DNA of 24,564 nt, taken from the IMG/VR virus record IMGVR_UViG_3300017786_005342, positions 1 to 24,564 of that record; one strand, written 5' to 3'. Every line of letters starts with the position of its first letter. The stretch's first letter is position 1. This document shows, piece by piece, positions 7,829 to 15,842 of the stretch. The notes below the pieces were generated by a model that ran no database searches, was not told the origin of the DNA, and saw only the letters and a list, made by a program, of their open reading frames with translations. A program made the translations under genes and the position numbers. The DNA is from a virus.

Positions 7829-9324
7829 AAAGTATAGAAGAACTTTTAAAACCCTACAATATATTTAAATCCAAAAAAGGAATAGGGGATAAAAATAGGG
7901 ATCTTAGAGAGTTTGACGGAGGTTATATAGTTACAGATTATGAATTAAAAAACGCAACATCTTTGTATACTTATGGGGTTGGAGAAGACATATCAGCAGA
8001 TAAGGAATTTTATGAGCTAACTAAAAAACCATGTTATCTTTATGACCATACTATTAATGGTTCCGTTGTACATAACTCAGGGCTACCACTAAAATACAAA
8101 CAGGAAGGATTAGGGTTTACCCCAAAATGTAATGATTTTTTAAAACATTATGAAGAAAATAATGAAACTGGGGAAGTAATTTTAAAAATAGATGTTGAGG
8201 GTGCTGAGTATGATTATTTATCTAAAGTTGATCTAAAAAAATTAGAAGAAAAAGTAGTAAGTTTATTAATTGAATTCCACCATCTAGAAAACCCACAAGT
8301 AAGAAAAGCTTTTAAAGTTTTAATGAATAAACTAGATAAATATTTTGTTCTCCATCATATTCATGCTAACAATTATGGGAAAATAGTAGAAAATATACCA
8401 ACTGTTCCTGAATTATCTTTTATAAATAGAAGACACATTAAAAAAATACAAGAAGAAAATATTAAATATCCCATACGAGGTCTAGATTATCCCAATACTA
8501 AACAGTATGATGATATTTGTTTAGATTTTACTACAGGTAAATTACAATCCTATAAAGTTAAAATAGATAAAATACCTAATATATTTCATTTTGTTTATGG
8601 TTTAAAAGAACAAACTGAAGAATTTTCTTTAATTTATTATTTATCGCTTAAAAGCTGTATAGAAGTAAACAAACCTGAAAAAATACATTTTTATTATTAT
8701 CATGAACCCTTTGGAAAATACTGGGATAAAATAAAACCCTATTTAACCCTAATTAGGGTAAAACCCCCTACAGAAATATTTGGTATTCCCATCACTCATT
8801 ATGCCCATCAAGCAGATATCATTAGATTACAAGCACTTATAGAATATGGGGGAGTATATGCTGATATTGATTCTATTTTTATTAACCCCTACCCAGATCA
8901 TGTATTTGAAAAGAATTTTGTTATGGGGCAACAAGGAAATGAGGGATTATGTAATGCATTAATGATGTCATCACCAAAATCTTATTTTTCCCAAAAATGG
9001 CTAGCAGATCATAAACATTGTTTTAAAGGTACCCCTCCAGGAAGTGACGGGTGGTGTACCCATTCAGTGTATTACCCCCAACATTTAAGTCAACAAATTC
9101 CTGAACATATACACATTGAGGGTCCAAGTTCTTTTTTTCATTATTTATACCATCCTACCCCTTTAAAACAACTATTTGAAGAAAATAACAAATTACCAAA
9201 AAATATTTACTCTTTACATTTATGGGAAACAGCAAGTTGGGATTTATATTTAAATAAAATAGATGAAAAATATATAAAAGAAAATAATACTACATTTACT
9301 AACCTAGTAGAAAATTTAATATGA
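7825..9324 (+). CDS. FkbM-like methyltransferase fused to GT32 glycosyltransferase
   Basis: A two-domain, 499-aa protein. Residues about 25-210 resemble an FkbM/Methyltransf_21-type SAM-dependent methyltransferase: a DGGY segment at 31-34, the SAM-site strand LYTYGVGEDIS (48-57) and LKIDVEGAEYD (120-130). Residues about 249-480 form a GT32 (Gly_transf_sug) domain. It begins IPNIFHFVYG, has the helix HQADIIRLQALIEYGG (328-343) and the DxD as Asp347-Ile-Asp349. GT32 includes OCH1-like and capsular alpha-transferases. The fusion would let one protein add a sugar and O-methylate it or its neighbour, a common way to cap a chain. It overlaps both neighbours by 4 nt. Confidence 0.82.
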   Translation: MKSIEELLKPYNIFKSKKGIGDKNRDLREFDGGYIVTDYELKNATSLYTYGVGEDISADKEFYELTKKPCYLYDHTINGSVVHNSGLPLKYKQEGLGFTPKCNDFLKHYEENNETGEVILKIDVEGAEYDYLSKVDLKKLEEKVVSLLIEFHHLENPQVRKAFKVLMNKLDKYFVLHHIHANNYGKIVENIPTVPELSFINRRHIKKIQEENIKYPIRGLDYPNTKQYDDICLDFTTGKLQSYKVKIDKIPNIFHFVYGLKEQTEEFSLIYYLSLKSCIEVNKPEKIHFYYYHEPFGKYWDKIKPYLTLIRVKPPTEIFGIPITHYAHQADIIRLQALIEYGGVYADIDSIFINPYPDHVFEKNFVMGQQGNEGLCNALMMSSPKSYFSQKWLADHKHCFKGTPPGSDGWCTHSVYYPQHLSQQIPEHIHIEGPSSFFHYLYHPTPLKQLFEENNKLPKNIYSLHLWETASWDLYLNKIDEKYIKENNTTFTNLVENLI

Positions 9325-10463
9325 ATCTAGTAATATTTGCTTCGGATGCTAAAGCTTTAAGTTCTTTAAATAGCTTAATATCCACAGCTAGTAGTATGGG
9401 AATTAAGGTGTTTGCAATGGTGACCCAATCTACCAAATTAAAACACCCCACTACCCAACAACAAAACTTTCAGATAATATCTAATGTAGACAAAAAACCT
9501 GTTATTAAAAGTAATAGTTTAGGGGTTTATTTACCTTTTAAACCTGATTGGTTAATAGTAAGCAGGGAGAGATGGGATCCTGAATTAAACATTATTAAAG
9601 AATTTAAATTAAAATTTGGGTGTAAAGTTGGATTAGTTGAACCTAATTCTCATATTTTAAATAATGCCGAAACTAGATTAGAGGTTTATTCTAAAAATAG
9701 ATTTATAAATTTAATTGATAAGTTTTTCATTCATTCTTCACATGCTAAATACCAACAACAATTAGCAGGATTTACGGGAAATATGGTGGTAACAGGCAAC
9801 CCAAAATATGATCTAAATTTAAAACCCAACCCCAAAACCCTTACTCAGCTAAATAAATTATATAATATTGACCCAAATAAAAAACAAGTATTATTATTTA
9901 GTTTAGTCAATCAACATAGAAATGATATCAATGCTATATTCAAAAATATAGTAACATCAAAACCTGAAAACCAATATTTTTATAAACCCTATCCTGGAGA
10001 ACCTTTTCTTTCAAAATATAGTAAGGATTTTTCCCCAAAATTTTTTTTAGATAACTGTACCCCCATTCTAGAAGAAAATCATATTTGGGGAATGTTTGAA
10101 ATTTGTAATAAACATATAGGGTGCATGTCTTCTATTACTCATGCAACTTTACTTAGTAGAAGTGAATATCAAGATGTTAGTTTAGAATTAAATCTCCCTA
10201 AAAAATATTTAGATTTTTCAAATGTGTTCCAAGATGGAGGTCCTGGGTTAGAAAATAATAAGGCAATGTGGATGCGTAGTTTTGGTTTTACTAGCGAATC
10301 TCAATTACGTAATTTACTTCCAATTCAATATAAAAAGGAAATTAAAAAATCAAATGATAAAGTTTGGAATAACTTGGATAACCCAGAAATTTTACTTAAA
10401 TTATTCGATGATTACAATGATGGAAACGCTTCAAAACGTATTATAAATGAGTTACAAAAATAA
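9321..10463 (+). CDS. Putative GT-B-like surface carbohydrate transferase
   Basis: A 380-aa protein of likely GT-B fold. An N-terminal Rossmann-like half starts MNLVIFASDAKAL. A linker region carries the VTGNPKYD motif (about residues 154-161), seen in UDP-GlcNAc 2-epimerase-like and polysialyltransferase/CDP-glycerol transferase-like proteins. The C-terminal half has FYKPYPGEP (about 218-226) and a DGGPGLE loop (about 307-313). No clear E-x7-E or DxD donor motif is visible. It could instead be a nucleotide-sugar hydrolase or epimerase of the same fold, but its N-terminus lacks the start pattern I expect in PseG. Its last 17 nt overlap the start of PseB, which links it to the nonulosonic acid block. 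Confidence 0.5.
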   Translation: MNLVIFASDAKALSSLNSLISTASSMGIKVFAMVTQSTKLKHPTTQQQNFQIISNVDKKPVIKSNSLGVYLPFKPDWLIVSRERWDPELNIIKEFKLKFGCKVGLVEPNSHILNNAETRLEVYSKNRFINLIDKFFIHSSHAKYQQQLAGFTGNMVVTGNPKYDLNLKPNPKTLTQLNKLYNIDPNKKQVLLFSLVNQHRNDINAIFKNIVTSKPENQYFYKPYPGEPFLSKYSKDFSPKFFLDNCTPILEENHIWGMFEICNKHIGCMSSITHATLLSRSEYQDVSLELNLPKKYLDFSNVFQDGGPGLENNKAMWMRSFGFTSESQLRNLLPIQYKKEIKKSNDKVWNNLDNPEILLKLFDDYNDGNASKRIINELQK

Positions 10464-11424
10464 GAAATTTTTTATTACAGGTGGAACAGGTTCTTTAGGT
10501 CAAGCTTTAATTAAAAGACTTAAATCTCAAGGAGCTAAAATTATTATTTATTCTAGAGATGAGGGAAAACAAGCTCTAATTTTTGGTGATTCCAATATAA
10601 CCTGCATTATTGGTGATATTAGAGATTATAATAAACTAAACACCTCATTAAAAATCCATAAACCAGATTACATTATTCATACTGCTGCTTTAAAGCGTAT
10701 TGATGATATGGAATTTTATCCTGATGAATGTATTAAAACTAATATTGAAGGGTCAGATAATGTAGCAAGAGCAGCTTTAGAAAATGATATTAAAAAATGT
10801 ATTTTAGTATCAACTGATAAAGCTTGTAAACCTGTTAATGTATATGGTTCTTCTAAATTCATAGCTGAAAGGTTATTTACTAATTATGATTATAATTCCC
10901 CTAGTACCATATTTGCTTCTGTTCGTTATGGTAATGTAATTGCTTCTAGGGGATCTTTTGTTCCCTTATTTATGGATTGGATTAAAACCAATCAGACTAT
11001 AAGAGTAACTTCTGAAGAAATGACCCGTTTCTTATTTACTTTAGATAATGCCGTTGATGCTGTATTAGGAGCATTGAACAATGCTATGGGTGGGGAAGTA
11101 TTTGTACCTCAAATAGATTCTTATACTTTACCTACATGCATTAAAGCATTAGAGAAAATTACAGGGAAATCAGCTACAACCGAAGTTACAGGGTTACGCC
11201 CCGGAGAAAAGTTACATGAAGATATGTTAGCTGAAACAGAATTACCTTTTACTTACCAAGTTACAGATATTAATTTACTTCAAATTAGACCCCAATATAC
11301 TCGCAGAACCCATTCAGATTCATATTTTAAAAAATACAATGGACCCCATTTTAACTCAGAATTATGGGTTAAAAAAGATATTGATAATTTAGTTGAATTA
11401 ATAAATAATGGGCTTAAGTGTTAA
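10447..11424 (+). CDS. pseB: UDP-GlcNAc 4,6-dehydratase, PseB type
   Basis: First enzyme of pseudaminic acid synthesis, turning UDP-GlcNAc into a UDP-4-keto-6-deoxy sugar with C5 inversion. The 325-aa SDR has the G12-x-x-G15-x-x-G18 NAD(P) loop and an ALKRIDDMEFYP segment at about 81-92, matching the conserved PseB/FlaA1 substrate loop. The catalytic set is Asp124-Lys125 (STDKA), Tyr133 and Lys137. In FlaA1 these are Asp132, Lys133, Tyr141 and Lys145, so the spacing is identical. RPGEKLHEDM near residue 253 is also diagnostic. The ATG lies 17 nt inside the previous gene, and the stop overlaps the PseC ATG by one base (TAATG). Retaining dehydratases such as PglF are membrane-anchored and longer, so PseB fits better. 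Confidence 0.9.
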   Translation: MSYKNKKFFITGGTGSLGQALIKRLKSQGAKIIIYSRDEGKQALIFGDSNITCIIGDIRDYNKLNTSLKIHKPDYIIHTAALKRIDDMEFYPDECIKTNIEGSDNVARAALENDIKKCILVSTDKACKPVNVYGSSKFIAERLFTNYDYNSPSTIFASVRYGNVIASRGSFVPLFMDWIKTNQTIRVTSEEMTRFLFTLDNAVDAVLGALNNAMGGEVFVPQIDSYTLPTCIKALEKITGKSATTEVTGLRPGEKLHEDMLAETELPFTYQVTDINLLQIRPQYTRRTHSDSYFKKYNGPHFNSELWVKKDIDNLVELINNGLKC

Positions 11425-12455
11425 TGAAACTATTTGAAACTAAAATATCATCTTACGATACAAACGTAAAAATCTCTCCTGTTATCCAAAGTGGAGAATT
11501 AGGGTTTGGTCCAAATGTTCCTAAATTTGAAGAAGAATTTGCCTCTTACAGTAATAAAAAATATAATACTGCTTTAAATTCTTGTTCCTCAGCTGGGTTT
11601 ATTATATTTGCCTATTTAAAAAAGAAATATGGTAAATGTGATGTTTATACACCTAGCATTGGGTTTACTTCTATGACTTGGGCAGCAAAACATCATGGAC
11701 ACAATTTAATATTTGTTGATGTAGATGATTCTATGTTAATGAGTGTTGAATCCTATAAAAACAATAGAAGATGGAGATGTGAACGTTATAGTGATGGAGG
11801 AATAAAACCAGTTATAATGCCTGTTTTATATGGGGGGGTATCAACTATTCCTAATTTTATTAAATCAATAGAAGAAGATGGTTATAATGAATTTATAGTA
11901 CTAGACTCAGCCCACTGTGTTACTCCAACTATGAAATCAGATGTTTCATTATTTAGTTTCCACCCTTATAAACCCATAGCTGCCTCAGATGGTGGTATGT
12001 TATCAACAGATAGTGAAGAGATAGATGAATACACCCGTTCATATAGAAATTTTGGTAGACAAAATACTAATGATGGCTATCAAATAGCAAATGAAGGTTT
12101 TAAATTTTATATGAATAATTTAAATGCTACAATTGCTTTAACCCAGTTAGGAGCATATAAAAACAATTGCGATAATCGTAAAGCAGTATGGGATAAAATC
12201 CAATCAATGGAATGGGATGGTAAATTAGCTGAACATGATAATTTATCGTCTTACTACGTTGGTACTTTAATAGCTAAAAACTCAACTATAGCCAAAAAAT
12301 ATAGAGAAAAATATTGTGAAGCTAGACTATATCCTCCACTACATGAACAACCTTATTATAGGGAATGTGGAAGAGGGGATTTATCTAATACTACAAAATT
12401 ATACAAATTGCTAGTTAATTTACCTTTATATGAGAAAAACATTTATAATAGCTGA
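11424..12455 (+). CDS. pseC: PLP-dependent sugar aminotransferase, PseC/DegT family
   Basis: Second pathway step: transfer of an amino group from glutamate to the 4-keto sugar made by PseB. The 343-aa DegT/DnrJ/EryC1-type enzyme has the internal-aldimine lysine Lys183 in SFHPYKPIAASDGG and Asp161 in LDSAH, which contacts the PLP pyridine nitrogen. NSCSSAGF at 52-59 forms the phosphate cup. I chose ATG 11424 (TAATG overlap with pseB) over the GTG at 11418 because such coupling is the rule in this operon. The sequence diverges from textbook PseC: a WRCER stretch at about 117-121 and a short C-terminus. The product stereochemistry is therefore inferred from its neighbour. Its 3' end overlaps the pseI start by 26 nt. 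Confidence 0.82.
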   Translation: MKLFETKISSYDTNVKISPVIQSGELGFGPNVPKFEEEFASYSNKKYNTALNSCSSAGFIIFAYLKKKYGKCDVYTPSIGFTSMTWAAKHHGHNLIFVDVDDSMLMSVESYKNNRRWRCERYSDGGIKPVIMPVLYGGVSTIPNFIKSIEEDGYNEFIVLDSAHCVTPTMKSDVSLFSFHPYKPIAASDGGMLSTDSEEIDEYTRSYRNFGRQNTNDGYQIANEGFKFYMNNLNATIALTQLGAYKNNCDNRKAVWDKIQSMEWDGKLAEHDNLSSYYVGTLIAKNSTIAKKYREKYCEARLYPPLHEQPYYRECGRGDLSNTTKLYKLLVNLPLYEKNIYNS

Positions 12456-13452
12456 AGCGGGTGCAAACCACAATAAAGATTGGAATACCGCTATACAATT
12501 AATAGATACTGCCTATGAGTCTGGGGCAGATGCTGTAAAATTTCAAACATACTCCTCTAATACTTTATATGCTTCCAACACCCCAGATTTTGCGGGTTAT
12601 AAAAATATTAATAAACTTATAAAAGATATTGAATTACCTAGAGAATGGCAAAAAGATTTAAAACAATATTGTGATGAAAAAGGTATAGAGTTTATGTCTA
12701 CTCCATTTGATGAACAAGCAGTAGATGAACTTGTATCTCTTGGGATAAAACGTTTAAAAATTGCTGGGTTTGAAGCAACTGATCCTCGTTTTGTAGAAGT
12801 AGTGGCCTCAACAGGATTACCTATTATAATGTCAGCTGGAATTGGATTTGACTTTAAGTATTGGGGGAAATTTTATAATATATTTAAAAAATATAATAAC
12901 CATGTTACACTTTTACATTGTAATAATGCTTACCCAACTCCTATAGAAGATGTATGTTTAGATTCAATGAATAGTCTAGCTAATCTTATTAATGTATCAG
13001 AAATAGGTTTTTCAGATCACACTATGTCTACTTTAATACCATCATTAGCTGTAGTTAAAGGGGCTACTGTAATTGAAAAACATTTTACTTTAGATAGACA
13101 AATGAAGGGGCCAGATCATCCATTTGCATTAGAACCTAATGAAATAAAAGAAATGATTCAATTTATACGTGAAGCAGAAAAATCAAGGGGGTTTAAGGTT
13201 GGTTATACTACCTCAGAACAATCATTTAGTAAAGCAAGACGTTCAGTTGTTAGTAAAATTGATTTAAAAAAAGGAGACATTTTAACTAAAGAGAATATTA
13301 CTACCAAACGCCCTTTTTTGGATAATTCAATTCCTGCTATAGATTATAATGATATTTTAGGTCAAATTTTAAAAAATAACATCAAAGCAGATACCCCTTT
13401 AACTAAAAATTTAATTTCATATTATGACCCTACTTTACTTAGGACCCCCTAG
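12430..13452 (+). CDS. pseI: Pseudaminic acid synthase, PseI-like (NeuB family, with SAF domain)
   Basis: Condenses a free 6-deoxy diamino sugar with phosphoenolpyruvate to a nine-carbon nonulosonic acid. The TIM-barrel domain has Glu9 and NHN (13-15), Lys37 (ADAVK), Lys110 and Glu115 in KIAGFEATD. The FEA signature matches Campylobacter PseI rather than the SG(E/D)-type of NeuB. The two Mn-ligand histidines are present at His197 (FSDHT) and His218 (EKHFT), exactly 21 residues apart as in N. meningitidis NeuB (215/236). GPDH is at 227-230. A C-terminal antifreeze-like SAF domain from about residue 270 (KGDILTKENITTKRP) supplies the arginine that reaches into the partner's active site. All key residues are intact, so it should be active. 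It overlaps its neighbours by 26 and 29 nt. Confidence 0.87.
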   Translation: MRKTFIIAEAGANHNKDWNTAIQLIDTAYESGADAVKFQTYSSNTLYASNTPDFAGYKNINKLIKDIELPREWQKDLKQYCDEKGIEFMSTPFDEQAVDELVSLGIKRLKIAGFEATDPRFVEVVASTGLPIIMSAGIGFDFKYWGKFYNIFKKYNNHVTLLHCNNAYPTPIEDVCLDSMNSLANLINVSEIGFSDHTMSTLIPSLAVVKGATVIEKHFTLDRQMKGPDHPFALEPNEIKEMIQFIREAEKSRGFKVGYTTSEQSFSKARRSVVSKIDLKKGDILTKENITTKRPFLDNSIPAIDYNDILGQILKNNIKADTPLTKNLISYYDPTLLRTP

Positions 13453-13951
13453 CAACATATTAGAATATTTAAAATTTTTTGGTAGTGTAGATACAATAAC
13501 TGAAAAGTTAAATATTGATCAAGTTAAAAAGTATGATTGGATTATTAGCTATGGTTACAGACATATAATTAAACAAGATATTATAGATGCAGCTTGTAAC
13601 CCTATTATAAATTTACATATTTCTTATTTACCTTGGAATAGAGGAGCTTCCCCTAACTATTTTAGTTGGAAACATAATACCCCTAAAGGAGTTACCATTC
13701 ATAAAATAGATTCAGGGATCGATACAGGAGACATTTATATCCAAAAACAAGTTGAATTTACAGGGGGGGAAACATTAGCCGAATCTTATAATAAACTAAA
13801 AATAGAAATTGAAGCTTTATTTATATATAGCTTTGATTCCATAATAAAAAATCGTATATTACCTTATAAACAGATAGGAAAGGGTACAACTAATTATGTA
13901 AAAGATATTCCTAATAATATAGATTGGGGCACTAAAATAAGTAAAATATGA
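13424..13951 (+). CDS. N10-formyl-THF-dependent sugar N-formyltransferase domain
   Basis: A 175-aa protein of the formyltransferase (Fmt/GART-like) superfamily. The catalytic set is visible as Asn63 and His65 (INLHISYLP) and Asp100 (SGIDTGDIY), with spacing close to E. coli Fmt (Asn106, His108, Asp144). The WNRG and PNYFSW segments also fit. Sugar N-formyltransferases act on amino groups of UDP/dTDP-amino sugars. The position inside the Pse block, where PseH acetyltransferase is expected and not found, points to formylation of the 4-amino group made by PseC, which becomes N-7 of the nonulosonic acid. The protein is short, with an abbreviated N-terminal Rossmann half and no C-terminal OB domain. 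A glycinamide ribotide formyltransferase is less likely in this context. Confidence 0.78.
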   Translation: MTLLYLGPPSNILEYLKFFGSVDTITEKLNIDQVKKYDWIISYGYRHIIKQDIIDAACNPIINLHISYLPWNRGASPNYFSWKHNTPKGVTIHKIDSGIDTGDIYIQKQVEFTGGETLAESYNKLKIEIEALFIYSFDSIIKNRILPYKQIGKGTTNYVKDIPNNIDWGTKISKI

Positions 13952-14133
13952 CAGACTTAGAAATTATCGATAAAGTAGAACAAGTACGTAAAGGTAATAA
14001 TGTAAATTGGATGGATTTAGTTAGATTAGCTTTTGAAATTGCTCCCGATAGAGCAAGACCTATCTTTAAAAAGATAAATGAGAGTGATGGGGAAATAAGT
14101 AAATTATTAGATCAATTAGCAAATAATGGGTAA
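13948..14133 (+). CDS. Small helical protein in the nonulosonic acid block (61 aa)
   Basis: A predicted two- or three-helix protein of 61 residues with NNVNWMDLVRLAFEIAPDRA in the middle (residues 17-36) and a heptad-like C-terminal helix (EISKLLDQLAN). I recall similar short proteins next to sialic-acid-type gene clusters in marine bacteria, but I know of no assigned activity. It overlaps the formyltransferase stop (ATGA) and the cytidylyltransferase start by 8 nt, so it is coupled to both. A regulatory or scaffolding subunit for one of these enzymes is a reasonable guess. It has no metal-binding residues or membrane segment. Confidence 0.72.
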   Translation: MTDLEIIDKVEQVRKGNNVNWMDLVRLAFEIAPDRARPIFKKINESDGEISKLLDQLANNG

Positions 14134-14806
14134 AAATATTAAAGATATTTGTTTGTTGGTGCAAGCACGAATGGGGTCTCAAAGAGTTCCAAAAAAAATG
14201 TTAAAACCTTTTGCAGGGACAACTTTAACACATCTCTTATTTGATAAGCTTACAAATTCATCCATTATACCTAAAGAAAATATTATATTTTCCGCCCACG
14301 AACAAGAACTAGTAAACATAGCAAATAACTATGATGTTAAGGTATTTAATCGTAGTTTGGCTTCTGCTAGGGAAGATAGTAATATGCAACTCATTTATGA
14401 ATGGCATAATAAAATTCCATATAAATACTGTGTTTTAGTTAGTGCCTGTAATCCGTTATTAAAAATAGAAACTATAGATAAATTTTTTACTGAATTTCTT
14501 GAATCAAGTAAGGAAGGTGCTTTTGCAGTATTCCCAAAAAAAACCTACTATTGGGATCAACAGGGTAAACCAATTACAGATTGGAAAGGACTTAGAATTA
14601 TGAACACTAAATATATTGATCCTGTATATGAGGCAGCCCATTGTTTATATGCATCTAGATTAGATATTATTAAAGATGGCTACTGGATGGATATTAACTA
14701 TCCCCCACAACCTCATCTTGTAGAAATGAATGAATTTGAAGCTTTTGATATAGATTATCCATGGCAATTTGAAGTAGGAGAAACATTATATAAACAATAT
14801 GCATAA
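14126..14806 (+). CDS. CMP-nonulosonate cytidylyltransferase, SpsF/NeuA-like (copy 1)
   Basis: A 226-aa GT-A-like nucleotidyltransferase that would activate the nonulosonic acid with CTP to the CMP-sugar, the step PseF does in the Pse pathway. The N-terminal CTP loop reads LLVQARMGSQRVPKKMLKPF, the SpsF-type version of the NeuA loop. ACNPLLKIETI (about 112-122) replaces the usual RPTSPLR strand. The metal-binding Asp pair is in AFDIDYP near residue 210, as in CMP-sialic acid synthetases. A second, clearly related gene lies at 15839. It overlaps the small protein upstream by 8 nt and the NeuB-like gene downstream by 8 nt. Confidence 0.8.
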   Translation: MGKNIKDICLLVQARMGSQRVPKKMLKPFAGTTLTHLLFDKLTNSSIIPKENIIFSAHEQELVNIANNYDVKVFNRSLASAREDSNMQLIYEWHNKIPYKYCVLVSACNPLLKIETIDKFFTEFLESSKEGAFAVFPKKTYYWDQQGKPITDWKGLRIMNTKYIDPVYEAAHCLYASRLDIIKDGYWMDINYPPQPHLVEMNEFEAFDIDYPWQFEVGETLYKQYA

Positions 14807-15842
14807 TATAGAATTAACATTACCATCTGGTAAAAAAAGATTTATTGGTCCTAATGAACCAATATTCATTGCCGCAGAAATAGGAGTAACTTGTAATTAC
14901 GAAATACATCGAGCTAAAACACTAATTGACGTAGCATCAGAAGCAGGTGCAGATGCAGTAAAACTTGCATTTCATTTCCCAGATGAACTTTTAAGCGATC
15001 ATTCTGTAACATACAAGTACCCCACAGTTCGAGGGGAAGAAGAAGAAAACATGTATGAGATGTTTAACTATCTAAGATTTAGTTATGATGAATGGGAGGA
15101 ACTAAAAGCGTATGCCGATTCTAAGGATCTTCTTATGTTTTGTTCGCTTGCAGGGGGGTTTGAAGGAATAGAATATGCTGAAAAATTAGAATTACCAATG
15201 CACAAATTAGGTGCTTGGGACCTTTTAGATGAACGTCAATGGAAAAGATTAAAAGGATCAGGTAAACCCTTAATTATTGATGTAGGTACAATTACAGAGG
15301 AAGAAATGGGGTGGATGATGGATAAAATAAAAGGACTAGATGTTGTGTTACTCCATGAATATCATTCCCATAATTACAATGAAATGAATATTAGGTCAAT
15401 AAAATATATAAGGGATAAATTTAATGTACTAACAGGATTTTCATCCCCTGATACTTATGATGTAAATGATTTTATGTCTATAGCTCAAGGTGCTGTTGTA
15501 CTTGAAAAAAGAGTAACAACAGATAGATCATCCCAAGGCCACCACCATATCATTAGTAAAGAACCAGAAGAATTTAAAAAGTATGTACAATTAGTTCGCC
15601 AAGCTGAAGTATCACTAGGTGAGTATAAGATCCAACCAACAAAAAAAGACTTAGAGGAAAGAGGAAGATTTTTTAAAAGAATTGTTGCATCTAAACCAAT
15701 AAAAAAGGGTGAAATGTTTACCGAAGATAACTTAGCCTGTAGAAGACCCAGTACAGAGGGTATATCATCTCGATATTACTTTTCTGTTGTTGGTCGTATA
15801 GCAGACAAAGATTACGAAATAAATCAACCAATAACTGAATGA
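14799..15842 (+). CDS. Divergent NeuB-fold protein lacking both metal-ligand histidines
   Basis: A 347-aa NeuB-family protein with TIM barrel and C-terminal SAF domain (KKGEMFTEDNLACRRPSTEG, about 298-317). It keeps Glu27 (AAEIG), Lys55 (ADAVK), Lys136 and the arginines of the SAF domain. The two catalytic-metal histidines are gone: the FSDHT motif reads FSSPDT with Pro217 aligned to the first His, and EKHFT reads EKRVT with Arg238 at the second. The separation is still 21 residues. The NHN motif is TCN, the active-site Glu is Asp141, and GPDH reads QGHHH (246-250). The frame is intact and tightly coupled (8-nt and 4-nt overlaps), so it is under selection, not a pseudogene. It may use a different metal site (His248-250), another substrate, or be non-catalytic. 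Confidence 0.82.
   Translation: MHNIELTLPSGKKRFIGPNEPIFIAAEIGVTCNYEIHRAKTLIDVASEAGADAVKLAFHFPDELLSDHSVTYKYPTVRGEEEENMYEMFNYLRFSYDEWEELKAYADSKDLLMFCSLAGGFEGIEYAEKLELPMHKLGAWDLLDERQWKRLKGSGKPLIIDVGTITEEEMGWMMDKIKGLDVVLLHEYHSHNYNEMNIRSIKYIRDKFNVLTGFSSPDTYDVNDFMSIAQGAVVLEKRVTTDRSSQGHHHIISKEPEEFKKYVQLVRQAEVSLGEYKIQPTKKDLEERGRFFKRIVASKPIKKGEMFTEDNLACRRPSTEGISSRYYFSVVGRIADKDYEINQPITE

Noticed and set aside
14799-15842. Second NeuB-like gene as a decaying pseudogene
   Set aside because: The frame is full-length, with barrel and SAF domain both present, normal overlaps on both sides, and the changes limited to specific active-site positions.
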